Assembly: GCA_030180135.1 (NCBI GenBank)
Contig: CM058232.1
Span: 60,099,330 to 60,163,329, forward strand
Length of the DNA: 64,000 nucleotides
Reading direction: 5' to 3'
From: Orychophragmus violaceus
Lineage: Eukaryota; Streptophyta; Magnoliopsida; Brassicales; Brassicaceae
Position numbers and translations under genes: made by a program. The notes beneath the pieces were generated by a model, which ran no database searches, was not told the origin of the DNA, and was given only the letters and a program-made list of their open reading frames with translations. Within the stretch, counting starts at the first letter, position 1. The number at the start of each line of letters is the position of its first letter. Of the stretch, positions 21,105-34,800 are shown piece after piece.

Positions 21105-22284
21105 CATAAGTTTACTAACTTAGTGTTTAGGATATCCAAAATGACCAAAATACCCTATATAAACACTTACCATTTTTAATAACATTTTACCTTAACAAAA
21201 TTTTTAAAATTAAAATTTACAGAAATTAAAAAAATTGTTTGATCAAAAAAAAAAAAAATCCGAGTTGCAGATTAAGGAAACAATCATTTAATTGTTAAAA
21301 AAAAAAGGTAAAAAGGAGCTAGCTAAAGTAATTTATTAGGTTTGGAGTTTTAGTAGTTTCACTTTTAACTCCTTCCGCCGTCTTCACACCAACTCCGACG
21401 AGGCTCGACCTCACTTCCGCCAACCTCCATTAGTTCCGTCACCGTCCTCACTTCCGCCGCCCTCCAATTGCTCTATCGCCGACCTCCGCCGATATCTCCT
21501 TGGTTCTTATTGTCGCCTCTTCAACCGGCGATATTATCGAGGTAATTTATTTCTGTTGTTCTTGGTCCGATTTTAATCTCTTCTTTGTAAATTGACATTG
21601 TTTTGGCCCGATTTGCTATCATTGTTCTCATATTTTAAAATCGATTTGTCTATTGCTCTTTGTATCTTGTCTCGTGTTTGTCTCGTATTCTTGTCTCGTG
21701 TTCTTGTAACGGAATTTCTTAACTCGTGTTCTTGTCTCGTGTTTGTCTCTCTTGGTATCGGTTTGATTTTGTTCTCTGCCAGTGCGCTAATTTGCTTATA
21801 CGGGTTCGTTTCAAATTTTTGATGTTTTCAGTCATGAACTTGTTCATTCTACCCCTTTGGTATTATGAGATTGCACCTTCATTGTCCTTGATATGGACTT
21901 TTTACTCCTTTGTCTCGGATTTACTATATGTTGTTGCGTATTGGTGTACTCTTTGTCGCGGATTTATTTCAAAATTGTTGGCGATTTATTCTTGCTTGTT
22001 GTGGATTTATCTGCTCATTCTAACCCTCTCGTTTAATTGTTCATTTAATGGATTAGATTGCAGTTGCATTTGTCCTTGTTGCTTATTTATTTTCCATTGT
22101 TACCGTTTCACTTTTCATTGCTGCGGATTTATTTGCATATGTTGCGGATTTATTTGTCATTCAGTTTTGCATGTTGCGGATTTATTTGTCATTCAGTTTT
22201 GCATGTTGCGGATTTATTTGTTGGTTATTTATTTGTCAATCTAACCCTCTTGTTTGATGATGTTGCAGTTTTGTTTCTGTAGAC
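21105..22284 (+). promoter_or_regulatory. 5' region of the Ulp1-like gene, with a 5'-UTR intron and GTTGCGGATTT repeats
   Basis: A TTCCGCC-rich leader (about 21370-21541) ends in a good donor (GAG/GTAATT at 21541/21542). The matching acceptor TTGCAG ends at 22268, 16 bases before the ATG, so an intron of 727 bases in the 5' UTR is likely. Inside it are three 32-bp tandem units, each carrying TGTTGCGGATTTATTTG (22140-22230). The short frames here are products of these repeats. Confidence 0.6.
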
Positions 22285-25200
22285 ATGGAGAATGCGAAGA
22301 AGAAGAAGTATCCGCAGCGCTTGTTTAAAGACGGGAATTATCCCACTCTGCCGCGAAGTCTGAACCACGGTACTAGCTTAGAGCAGTTGCGACTGGCCAG
22401 AAAGACTCTCGGTGTAGATGCATGGAAGATAATGAGAGAGTCTAAACTTGGTTGTATTGCTAAGCTTGCCGAGAATAATTTCCTTTTCTGTGGAAACACT
22501 TTCTTCTACTTTCTTACACGGCAGTTGGACACTAAGAAAGTGATGGAAATGTGGTGTTTGATTGGAGATGATCCACTGAGGTTTTCCTTCCACGAGTTTG
22601 CACAGATAACAGGTATGAACTGTGATCTACATGGTGTGGGAGTTGAAGTAGTTGTTGATCACACAGAGTTATGGCAAAAGATGGGGCTGGCTATAGGTGA
22701 TGGACCTCATTGGAAAGACATGCGACGGGTTTTGGATATATGCGCCGACTGGCCCTTACCAGAGAGGACGGTCGTTGGGTTGTTATGCCTCCTCCATGTA
22801 GGTGTATTTGGGTATCAGAGAGGTCAAAGGATCGATTTCAAGTATGCTAAAATGGCTTTAGATACAGCTGCTTTTAATAGTTTTCAGTGGGGTCGGCTAG
22901 CATTTCAGGTTCTGATGAAGTCAATCAAAGAAGCAAATGTTTGTGCGTCTTCGGTTACAATAAATGGTTTTGTTCAAGCGGTCTCCGTATGGGCTCTGGA
23001 GTCTTATCCGAAGCTGGGAGAAATGTTTGGTCGTAAAAAGAGTGATGATCAGCTTCCTTTACTTCGTTGGGGTGGATCACGCTGTCATTACGACGTTGAC
23101 GACGTGGTTTTTGCAGCTAAGCGTGATAACGCCGTGGTATGCCTCGTTCTCAATTTTTTTGTTTGTTTTTATTTCATATTCAAATTATTGGTTTGGTGCA
23201 TGTTACAATGATCATTTAACACGATTGCGAATTTGTGTTCTGGTTTGCAGGTTCCTGTTAAAAATATGGTAATGAAGCCAATGATTGACATTTATCCCGA
23301 CTGGCCTTGTGAAGTTGACGATGAAAGAGTGGATACACTGATCCAAGACATCATCAACCAGTGTTTGAGGAAGAATGAATGGACATGGGAATGGCACGGA
23401 AGAGTTTCAGTTGATCAGAAGATGGTGAGGCGTCCAAACAAAAAGCGTTCAAGTGTGGGGCCAATTTCAAAAGACGAGGGAGCAGCTCCAGTTGGTTCGA
23501 AAAAGAAGAAAGTAGTGGTGAATGAAGGCGGTGAGGTTGTCGGTCAGACCAGTGCCAATACAGAAGTTCTTACCGTGCTTAGGTCTTTGAGTGCGAAAAT
23601 AGATGAGATGGGCAAGCAAAATCAGCTGCAGTTGTCAACTGTAAATACAAGGTTCGAAGATCTCGCGGACCAAGTGGGACTGATGAAAGGAGCTATTAGT
23701 AGTTTACAAAATGCAGCAAAGGTTGAGGTGAAGAAACCACTTTCACATGAAGGCCGTGGAGAATCATGCTCTTCAAAAATACCGGTACGTTTACATATTG
23801 GTCTCTTGCTGATTTGTTTTACTCTATTGCGGTTTTAATCACAGTCTTCTGTGTTCATGGTCATTCTTCACTCATGCAGGTCAGAGTTGATATCCATACA
23901 AATGTTGAAGCTGGAAACAGCATACCAAACTCTATGGTACGCATCATTTCCCAAATCCTTAATGTGTTTAAATAAATAGTTTCGGTATAAGATCTGAATG
24001 AGATATTGGGGTTTATTTATTACTGTAGGCCGAGACTGATTTAATTGGAGAAAAAGACAGGAAAGACAATGTTTCGGAAAACTTGGTATGAGATTTGTGT
24101 CCTATTCTTTTACTTTGTTTTTATATTTCTTCTGTTTCATCGTTTTATCTATACTGAGGTTCTATTACTTTTGCAGTCATGGTTAGAAAGACCTACTCTC
24201 GAGAAAAAGAAACCTAAATCGAAGAAAACAAGCAAAAAACCTGTTGAGAAGAAGATTAGAAAATCTGAGAAGGCAGTGAAGGTTAAAGTAGAGCCTGTTG
24301 AGAAGTTTGTGACACCGAAGAACCGGGGGAGACAGAATAAAAAGGGTGTGAAACATGTAGATGAAGATGAAGCGGATGAGGATAACACAGATTTCGGCAA
24401 CCATTTGGACTTGCTAGCCGCACAGCTGCTCAAAATCAAAGATAAAGAAGATGGTGGCCGGGTCAGAGTCTTGGCGCAGACACAACAGAGCCCTTATATC
24501 CCTAGTTCAGTTGTGAAAAGGATCATGTCCACCAGGGCAGCATTTGGAAAATTCCCAAGTGACTTTGCATATGATCCATTTGAAAAAGTGGAAGAGAGGA
24601 AACTCCAAAATCTTAGGGACTTACTGCAACAGGATGAGTAAGTTTATGTATTTTCTTATGTCATTTTCTTGTTGTTGGTCATTGTCATAACACTAAACAT
24701 ACAAAATATGGTTTCTATGGTTTGATAGGGAGGAGCCAATTAGCACATTCAACTCTGAGGTTAACTTCTATAAAAGGCTAATGACACCGAAGGAAGAATG
24801 GCCAGAAGAAGATTATGGTTGGTTAGGCGATCAGGTAATCTTTGGGATCTTTGATTAAGAGCTTTTATAATCATTGCGGATTTGTTGTTCTGTGTTGCTG
24901 ATTTTTATCTTATGTTGATGCGGATTTGTCAGCATATGTCAGCGGCTATGCGAATGTTCCGCAAGCGGTTACTACTGGATGAAAATCCTTATCGGACTGA
25001 ACGAGTTGCTTTCATCGACCAAATGTTCATCAATTTTTGGTATCAGGAGACTAAAGAATTTGAGAAGAAGAAGGCGAAGTTCATATTCAAGTCCGGCTAC
25101 AATGATGTGTACTCTGGTGTTGGTCTTGGCGATGATATTAGTACTAACAAGAGATGGCTCGATGATGTGGATGTTGTCTACTTTTGCCACAATTACAACA

Positions 25201-25718
25201 ACAATCATTGGGTGGCATGTGAACTTGATTTGGTTCAAAGAAAGATTGACATCTATGACAGCATCATCAACGATGGGAGCGAGAAGTTGGTCACTAACCA
25301 GGTGAAGAAGTATGCAAAGATGCTACCATATTGGATCAGAACAGAGACTGCAAAAGGTGAGTCGGTTCTAGTTTTTAATCAAATCATTATTTGTTATCTA
25401 CTTGTTAATACTTTAGTTTCTTTTCATTTTGTAGGTGAAACTAAAAAATGGAACTGGCATCCATACAAAGTTAACTTTATCAAGGACATACCATAGAACA
25501 CTCAAGTGGGAGATTGTGGCATATATGCATTGAAGTTCATTGAGTGCCTTGCGCTTGGTGTACAGATGGATGATCTGAGCGACGAGATCGTGGGCGACAT
25601 GCGCTTGAAGCTAGCAGCTGAAATATTTGATGAGTGCCCAGAAAAGAAGCAGCAGATGTCCGACCCGGTTCGACGTGCTGATATAGGCCACGAACCTCGA
25701 CCCGCCACACAAGCTTAG
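22285..25718 (+). pseudogene. MULE-borne DUF1985 / Ulp1-like cysteine protease gene with one premature stop
   Basis: Eight exons fit by GT-AG sites and phase: 22285-23136, 23251-23784, 23880-23936, 24029-24085, 24177-24637, 24729-24834, 24933-25356 and 25435-25718. Together they make 924 codons. Residues about 45-200 hold a DUF1985-type domain (NNFLFCGNTFFYFLTRQLD, FHEFAQITGMNCD). The middle is Lys/Glu-rich with a possible coiled coil (residues about 370-430). The C-terminus is an Ulp1/SENP-type domain: His781 (NNNHWVACELDL), Asp798 (IDIYDS) and Cys858 (GDCGIYALKF). Such proteases cleave SUMO-like modifiers. A TAG at 25494-25496 (codon 851), one change from CAG, separates His and Asp from Cys, so this copy should lack activity. 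It is convergent with the MURA gene across the satellite. Confidence 0.85.
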
Positions 25719-25823
25719 TCTATATCCCTGAGACTTGTTGCACTTGTCTATGTTTCGATTAGAAGGCCCGTTTTTATGTACTATGTTGCGGATTTATGTA
25801 CTGTGTTGCGGATTTATCTAGTG
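25719..25823 (+). other. 3' flank of the Ulp1-like gene
   Basis: Two copies of TGTTGCGGATTTAT lie here (25782 and 25806), the same motif found in the gene's 5' intron and near the right end. The tandem array starts directly after. Confidence 0.6.
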
Positions 25824-28800
25824 AAACCTCAAAAAAATAGCTTATACCGAAATTAAACCCTAGAATCCCCAAACCCTAAACCCTACAACGAAACCTCAAA
25901 TATCAGCTTATACTACTAAAATATACCCCAAGCAAAAAAAAAAGCTTTGGATAAAGGAGAAATTGTCAAATGAACCCTAGAATTCCCAAACCCTCAACTC
26001 TATACCGAAACCTCAAATATCAGCTTATACTACTAAAATATACCCCAAGCAAAAAAAAAGCTTTGGATAAAGGAGAAATTGTCAAATGAACCCTAGAATC
26101 CCCAAACCCTAAACCCTACAACGAAACCTCAAATATCAGCTTATACTACTAAAATATACCCCAAGCAAAAAAAAAGTTTTGGATAAAGGAGAAATTGTCA
26201 AATGAACCCTAGAATCCCCAAACCCTCAACCCTACAACGAAACCTCAAATATCAGCTTATACTACTAAAATATACCCCAAGCAAAAAAAAACTTTGGATA
26301 AAGGAGAAATTGTCAAATGAACCCTAGAATCCCCAAACCCTAAACCCTACAACGAAACCTCAAATATCAGCTTATACTACTAAAATATACCCCAAGCAAA
26401 AAAAAAGTTTTGGATAAAGGAGAAATTGTCAAATGAACCCTAGAATCCCCAAACCCTCAACCCTACAACGAAACCTCAAATATCAGCTTATACTACTAAA
26501 ATATACCCCAAGCAAAAAAAAAGCTTTGGATAAAGGAGAAATTGTCAAATGAACCCTAGAATCCCCAAACCCTCAACTCTATACCGAAACCTCAAATATC
26601 AGCTTATACTACTAAAATATACCCCAAGCAAAAAAAAAGCTTTGGATAAAGGAGAAATTGTCAAATGAACCCTAGAATCCCCAAACCCTAAACTCTATAC
26701 CGAAACCTCAAATATCAGCTTATACTACTAAAATATACCCCAAGCAAAAAAAAAGTTTTGGATAAAGGAGAAATTGTCAAATGAACCCTAGAATCCCCAA
26801 ACCCTCAACCCTACAACGAAACCTCAAATATCAGCTTATACTACTAAAATATACCCCAAGCAAAAAAAAAGCTTTGGATAAAGGAGAAATTGTCAAATGA
26901 ACCCTAGAATCCCCAAACCCTCAACTCTATACCGAAACCTCAAATATCAGCTTATACTACTAAAATATACCCCAAGCAAAAAAAAAGCTTTGGATAAAGG
27001 AGAAATTGTCAAATGAACCCTAGAATCCCCAAACCCTAAACTCTATACCGAAACCTCAAATATCAGCTTATACTACTAAAATATACCCCAAGCAAAAAAA
27101 AAGTTTTGGATAAAGGAGAAATTGTCAAATGAACCCTAGAATCCCCAAACCCTCAACCCTACAACGAAACCTCAAATATCAGCTTATACTACTAAAATAT
27201 ACCCCAAGCAAAAAAAAAGCTTTGGATAAAGGAGAAATTGTCAAATGAACCCTAGAATCCCCAAACCCTAAACTCTATACCGAAACCTCAAATATCAGCT
27301 TATACTACTAAAATATACCCCAAGCAAAAAAAAAGTTTTGGATAAAGGAGAAATTGTCAAATGAACCCTAGAATCCCCAAACCCTCAACCCTACAACGAA
27401 ACCTCAAATATCAGCTTATACTACTAAAATATACCCCAAGCAAAAAAAAAGCTTTGGATAAAGGAGAAATTGTCAAATGAACCCTAGAATCCCCAAACCC
27501 TCAACTCTATACCGAAACCTCAAATATCAGCTTATACTACTAAAATATACCCCAAGCAAAAAAAAAGCTTTGGATAAAGGAGAAATTGTTAAATGAACCC
27601 TAGAATCCCCAAACCCTAAACTCTATACCGAAACCTCAAATATCAGCTTATACTACTAAAATATACCCCAAGCAAAAAAAAAGTTTTGGATAAAGGAGAA
27701 ATTGTCAAATGAACCCTAGAATCCCCAAACCCTCAACCCTACAACGAAACCTCAAATATCAGCTTATACTACTAAAATATACCCCAAGCAAAAAAAAAGC
27801 TTTGGATAAAGGAGAAATTGTCAAATGAACCCTAGAATCCCCAAACCCTAAACCCTACAACGAAACCTCAAATATCAGCTTATACTACTAAAATATACCC
27901 CAAGCAAAAAAAAAAGCTTTGGATAAAGGAGAAATTGTCAAATGAACCCTAGAATTCCCAAACCCTCAACTCTATACCGAAACCTCAAATATCAGCTTAT
28001 ACTACTAAAATATACCCCAAGCAAAAAAAAAGCTTTGGATAAAGGAGAAATTGTCAAATGAACCCTAGAATCCCCAAACCCTAAACCCTACAACGAAACC
28101 TCAAATATCAGCTTATACTACTAAAATATACCCCAAGCAAAAAAAAAGTTTTGGATAAAGGAGAAATTGTCAAATGAACCCTAGAATCCCCAAACCCTCA
28201 ACCCTACAACGAAACCTCAAATATCAGCTTATACTACTAAAATATACCCCAAGCAAAAAAAAGCTTTGGATAAAGGAGAAATTGTCAAATGAACCCTAGA
28301 ATCCCCAAACCCTAAACCCTACAACGAAACCTCAAATATCAGCTTATACTACTAAAATATACCCCAAGCAAAAAAAAAGTTTTGGATAAAGGAGAAATTG
28401 TCAAATGAACCCTAGAATCCCCAAACCCTCAACCCTACAACGAAACCTCAAATATCAGCTTATACTACTAAAATATACCCCAAGCAAAAAAAAGCTTTGG
28501 ATAAAGGAGAAATTGTCAAATGAACCCTAGAATCCCCAAACCCTAAACCCTACAACGAAACCTCAAATATCAGCTTATACTACTAAAATATACCCCAAGC
28601 AAAAAAAAAGTTTTGGATAAAGGAGAAATTGTCAAATGAACCCTAGAATCCCCAAACCCTCAACCCTACAACGAAACCTCAAATATCAGCTTATACTACT
28701 AAAATATACCCCAAGCAAAAAAAAAGCTTTGGATAAAGGAGAAATTGTCAAATGAACCCTAGAATCCCCAAACCCTCAACTCTATACCGAAACCTCAAAT

Positions 28801-31800
28801 ATCAGCTTATACTACTAAAATATACCCCAAGCAAAAAAAAAGCTTTGGATAAAGGAGAAATTGTCAAATGAACCCTAGAATCCCCAAACCCTAAACTCTA
28901 TACCGAAACCTCAAATATCAGCTTATACTACTAAAATATACCCCAAGCAAAAAAAAAGTTTTGGATAAAGGAGAAATTGTCAAATGAACCCTAGAATCCC
29001 CAAACCCTCAACCCTACAACGAAACCTCAAATATCAGCTTATACTACTAAAATATACCCCAAGCAAAAAAAAAGCTTTGGATAAAGGAGAAATTGTCAAA
29101 TGAACCCTAGAATCCCCAAACCCTAAACTCTATACCGAAACCTCAAATATCAGCTTATACTACTAAAATATACCCCAAGCAAAAAAAAAGTTTTGGATAA
29201 AGGAGAAATTGTCAAATGAACCCTAGAATCCCCAAACCCTCAACCCTACAACGAAACCTCAAATATCAGCTTATACTACTAAAATATACCCCAAGCAAAA
29301 AAAAAGCTTTGGATAAAGGAGAAATTGTCAAATGAACCCTAGAATCCCCAAACCCTCAACTCTATACCGAAACCTCAAATATCAGCTTATACTACTAAAA
29401 TATACCCCAAGCAAAAAAAAAGCTTTGGATAAAGGAGAAATTGTCAAATGAACCCTAGAATCCCCAAACCCTAAACTCTATACCGAAACCTCAAATATCA
29501 GCTTATACTACTAAAATATACCCCAAGCAAAAAAAAAGTTTTGGATAAAGGAGAAATTGTCAAATGAACCCTAGAATCCCCAAACCCTCAACCCTACAAC
29601 GAAACCTCAAATATCAGCTTATACTACTAAAATATACCCCAAGCAAAAAAAAAGCTTTGGATAAAGGAGAAATTGTCAAATGAACCCTAGAATCCCCAAA
29701 CCCTAAACTCTATACCGAAACCTCAAATATCAGCTTATACTACTAAAATATACCCCAAGCAAAAAAAAAGTTTTGGATAAAGGAGAAATTGTCAAATGAA
29801 CCCTAGAATCCCCAAACCCTCAACCCTACAACGAAACCTCAAATATCAGCTTATACTACTAAAATATACCCCAAGCAAAAAAAAAGCTTTGGATAAAGGA
29901 GAAATTGTCAAATGAACCCTAGAATCCCCAAACCCTCAACTCTATACCGAAACCTCAAATATCAGCTTATACTACTAAAATATACCCCAAGCAAAAAAAA
30001 AGCTTTGGATAAAGGAGAAATTGTTAAATGAACCCTAGAATCCCCAAACCCTAAACTCTATACCGAAACCTCAAATATCAGCTTATACTACTAAAATATA
30101 CCCCAAGCAAAAAAAAAGTTTTGGATAAAGGAGAAATTGTCAAATGAACCCTAGAATCCCCAAACCCTCAACCCTACAACGAAACCTCAAATATCAGCTT
30201 ATACTACTAAAATATACCCCAAGCAAAAAAAAAGCTTTGGATAAAGGAGAAATTGTCAAATGAACCCTAGAATCCCCAAACCCTAAACCCTACAACGAAA
30301 CCTCAAATATCAGCTTATACTACTAAAATATACCCCAAGCAAAAAAAAAAGCTTTGGATAAAGGAGAAATTGTCAAATGAACCCTAGAATTCCCAAACCC
30401 TCAACTCTATACCGAAACCTCAAATATCAGCTTATACTACTAAAATATACCCCAAGCAAAAAAAAAGCTTTGGATAAAGGAGAAATTGTCAAATGAACCC
30501 TAGAATCCCCAAACCCTAAACCCTACAACGAAACCTCAAATATCAGCTTATACTACTAAAATATACCCCAAGCAAAAAAAAAGTTTTGGATAAAGGAGAA
30601 ATTGTCAAATGAACCCTAGAATCCCCAAACCCTCAACCCTACAACGAAACCTCAAATATCAGCTTATACTACTAAAATATACCCCAAGCAAAAAAAAGCT
30701 TTGGATAAAGGAGAAATTGTCAAATGAACCCTAGAATCCCCAAACCCTAAACCCTACAACGAAACCTCAAATATCAGCTTATACTACTAAAATATACCCC
30801 AAGCAAAAAAAAAGTTTTGGATAAAGGAGAAATTGTCAAATGAACCCTAGAATCCCCAAACCCTCAACCCTACAACGAAACCTCAAATATCAGCTTATAC
30901 TACTAAAATATACCCCAAGCAAAAAAAAAGCTTTGGATAAAGGAGAAATTGTCAAATGAACCCTAGAATCCCCAAACCCTCAACTCTATACCGAAACCTC
31001 AAATATCAGCTTATACTACTAAAATATACCCCAAGCAAAAAAAAAGCTTTGGATAAAGGAGAAATTGTCAAATGAACCCTAGAATCCCCAAACCCTAAAC
31101 TCTATACCGAAACCTCAAATATCAGCTTATACTACTAAAATATACCCCAAGCAAAAAAAAAGTTTTGGATAAAGGAGAAATTGTCAAATGAACCCTAGAA
31201 TCCCCAAACCCTCAACCCTACAACGAAACCTCAAATATCAGCTTATACTACTAAAATATACCCCAAGCAAAAAAAAAGCTTTGGATAAAGGAGAAATTGT
31301 CAAATGAACCCTAGAATCCCCAAACCCTCAACTCTATACCGAAACCTCAAATATCAGCTTATACTACTAAAATATACCCCAAGCAAAAAAAAAAGCTTTG
31401 GATAAAGGAGAAATTGTCAAATGAACCCTAGAATCCCCAAACCCTAAACTCTATACCGAAACCTCAAATATCAGCTTATACTACTAAAATATACCCCAAG
31501 CAAAAAAAAAGTTTTGGATAAAGGAGAAATTGTCAAATGAACCCTAGAATCCCCAAACCCTCAACCCTACAACGAAACCTCAAATATCAGCTTATACTAC
31601 TAAAATATACCCCAAGCAAAAAAAAAGCTTTGGATAAAGGAGAAATTGTCAAATGAACCCTAGAATCCCCAAACCCTAAACTCTATACCGAAACCTCAAA
31701 TATCAGCTTATACTACTAAAATATACCCCAAGCAAAAAAAAAGTTTTGGATAAAGGAGAAATTGTCAAATGAACCCTAGAATCCCCAAACCCTCAACCCT

Positions 31801-34800
31801 ACAACGAAACCTCAAATATCAGCTTATACTACTAAAATATACCCCAAGCAAAAAAAAAGCTTTGGATAAAGGAGAAATTGTCAAATGAACCCTAGAATCC
31901 CCAAACCCTCAACTCTATACCGAAACCTCAAATATCAGCTTATACTACTAAAATATACCCCAAGCAAAAAAAAAGCTTTGGATAAAGGAGAAATTGTTAA
32001 ATGAACCCTAGAATCCCCAAACCCTAAACTCTATACCGAAACCTCAAATATCAGCTTATACTACTAAAATATACCCCAAGCAAAAAAAAAGTTTTGGATA
32101 AAGGAGAAATTGTCAAATGAACCCTAGAATCCCCAAACCCTCAACCCTACAACGAAACCTCAAATATCAGCTTATACTACTAAAATATACCCCAAGCAAA
32201 AAAAAAGATTTGGATAAAGGAGAAATTGTCAAATGAACCCTAGAATCCCCAAACCCTCAACCCTACAACGAAACCTCAAATATCAGCTTATACTACTAAA
32301 ATATACCCCAAGCAAAAAAAAAGCTTTGGATAAAGGAGAAATTGTCAAATGAACCCTAGAATCCCCAAACCCTAAACCCTACAACGAAACCTCAAATATC
32401 AGCTTATACTACTAAAATATACCCCAAGCAAAAAAAAAAGCTTTGGATAAAGGAGAAATTGTCAAATGAACCCTAGAATTCCCAAACCCTCAACTCTATA
32501 CCGAAACCTCAAATATCAGCTTATACTACTAAAATATACCCCAAGCAAAAAAAAAGCTTTGGATAAAGGAGAAATTGTCAAATGAACCCTAGAATCCCCA
32601 AACCCTAAACCCTACAACGAAACCTCAAATATCAGCTTATACTACTAAAATATACCCCAAGCAAAAAAAAAGTTTTGGATAAAGGAGAAATTGTCAAATG
32701 AACCCTAGAATCCCCAAACCCTCAACCCTACAACGAAACCTCAAATATCAGCTTATACTACTAAAATATACCCCAAGCAAAAAAAAAGCTTTGGATAAAG
32801 GAGAAATTGTCAAATGAACCCTAGAATCCCCAAACCCTAAACCCTACAACGAAACCTCAAATATCAGCTTATACTACTAAAATATACCCCAAGCAAAAAA
32901 AAAGTTTTGGATAAAGGAGAAATTGTCAAATGAACCCTAGAATCCCCAAACCCTCAACCCTACAACGAAACCTCAAATATCAGCTTATACTACTAAAATA
33001 TACCCCAAGCAAAAAAAAAGCTTTGGATAAAGGAGAAATTGTCAAATGAACCCTAGAATCCCCAAACCCTAAACCCTACAACGAAACCTCAAATATCAGC
33101 TTATACTACTAAAATATACCCCAAGCAAAAAAAAAGTTTTGGATAAAGGAGAAATTGTCAAATGAACCCTAGAATCCCCAAACCCTCAACCCTACAACGA
33201 AACCTCAAATATCAGCTTATACTACTAAAATATACCCCAAGCAAAAAAAAAGCTTTGGATAAAGGAGAAATTGTCAAATGAACCCTAGAATCCCCAAACC
33301 CTCAACTCTATACCGAAACCTCAAATATCAGCTTATACTACTAAAATATACCCCAAGCAAAAAAAAAGCTTTGGATAAAGGAGAAATTGTCAAATGAACC
33401 CTAGAATCCCCAAACCCTAAACTCTATACCGAAACCTCAAATATCAGCTTATACTACTAAAATATACCCCAAGCAAAAAAAAAGTTTTGGATAAAGGAGA
33501 AATTGTCAAATGAACCCTAGAATCCCCAAACCCTCAACCCTACAACGAAACCTCAAATATCAGCTTATACTACTAAAATATACCCCAAGCAAAAAAAAAG
33601 CTTTGGATAAAGGAGAAATTGTCAAATGAACCCTAGAATCCCCAAACCCTCAACTCTATACCGAAACCTCAAATATCAGCTTATACTACTAAAATATACC
33701 CAAAGCAAAAAAAAAGCTTTGGATAAAGGAGAAATTGTCAAATGAACCCTAGAATCCCCAAACCCTAAACTCTATACCGAAACCTCAAATATCAGCTTAT
33801 ACTACTAAAATATACCCCAAGCAAAAAAAAAGCTTTGGATAAAGGAGAAATTGTCAAATGAACCCTAGAATCCCCAAACCCTAAACCCTACTATACCGAA
33901 ACCTCAAATATCAGCTTATACTACTAAAATATACCCCAAGCAAAAAAAAAGCTTTGGATAAAGGAGAAATTGTCAAATGAACCCTAGAATCCCCAAACCC
34001 TCAACTCTATACCGAAACCTCAAATATCAGCTTATACTACTAAAATATACCCCAAGCAAAAAAAAAGCTTTGGATAAAGGAGAAATTGTCAAATGAACCC
34101 TAGAATCCCCAAACCCTAAACTCTATACCGAAACCTCAAATATCAGCTTATACTACTAAAATATACCCCAAGCAAAAAAAAAGTTTTGGATAAAGGAGAA
34201 ATTGTCAAATGAACCCTAGAATCCCCAAACCCTCAACCCTACAACGAAACCTCAAATATCAGCTTATACTACTAAAATATACCCCAAGCAAAAAAAAAGC
34301 TTTGGATAAAGGAGAAATTGTCAAATGAACCCTAGAATCCCCAAACCCTCAACTCTATACCGAAACCTCAAATATCAGCTTATACTACTAAAATATACCC
34401 CAAGCAAAAAAAAAGCTTTGGATAAAGGAGAAATTGTTAAATGAACCCTAGAATCCCCAAACCCTAAACTCTATACCGAAACCTCAAATATCAGCTTATA
34501 CTACTAAAATATACCCCAAGCAAAAAAAAAGCTTTGGATAAAGGAGAAATTGTCAAATGAACCCTAGAATCCCCAAACCCTAAACTCTATACCGAAACCT
34601 CAAATATCAGCTTATACTACTAAAATATACCCCAAGCAAAAAAAAAGTTTTGGATAAAGGAGAAATTGTCAAATGAACCCTAGAATCCCCAAACCCTCAA
34701 CCCTACAACGAAACCTCAAATATCAGCTTATACTACTAAAATATACCCCAAGCAAAAAAAAAGCTTTGGATAAAGGAGAAATTGTCAAATGAACCCTAGA

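Noticed and set aside
24149..24439. Minus-strand ORFs within the Ulp1-like gene
   Set aside because: They are antisense shadows of the Lys/Glu-rich exon and have no independent support.
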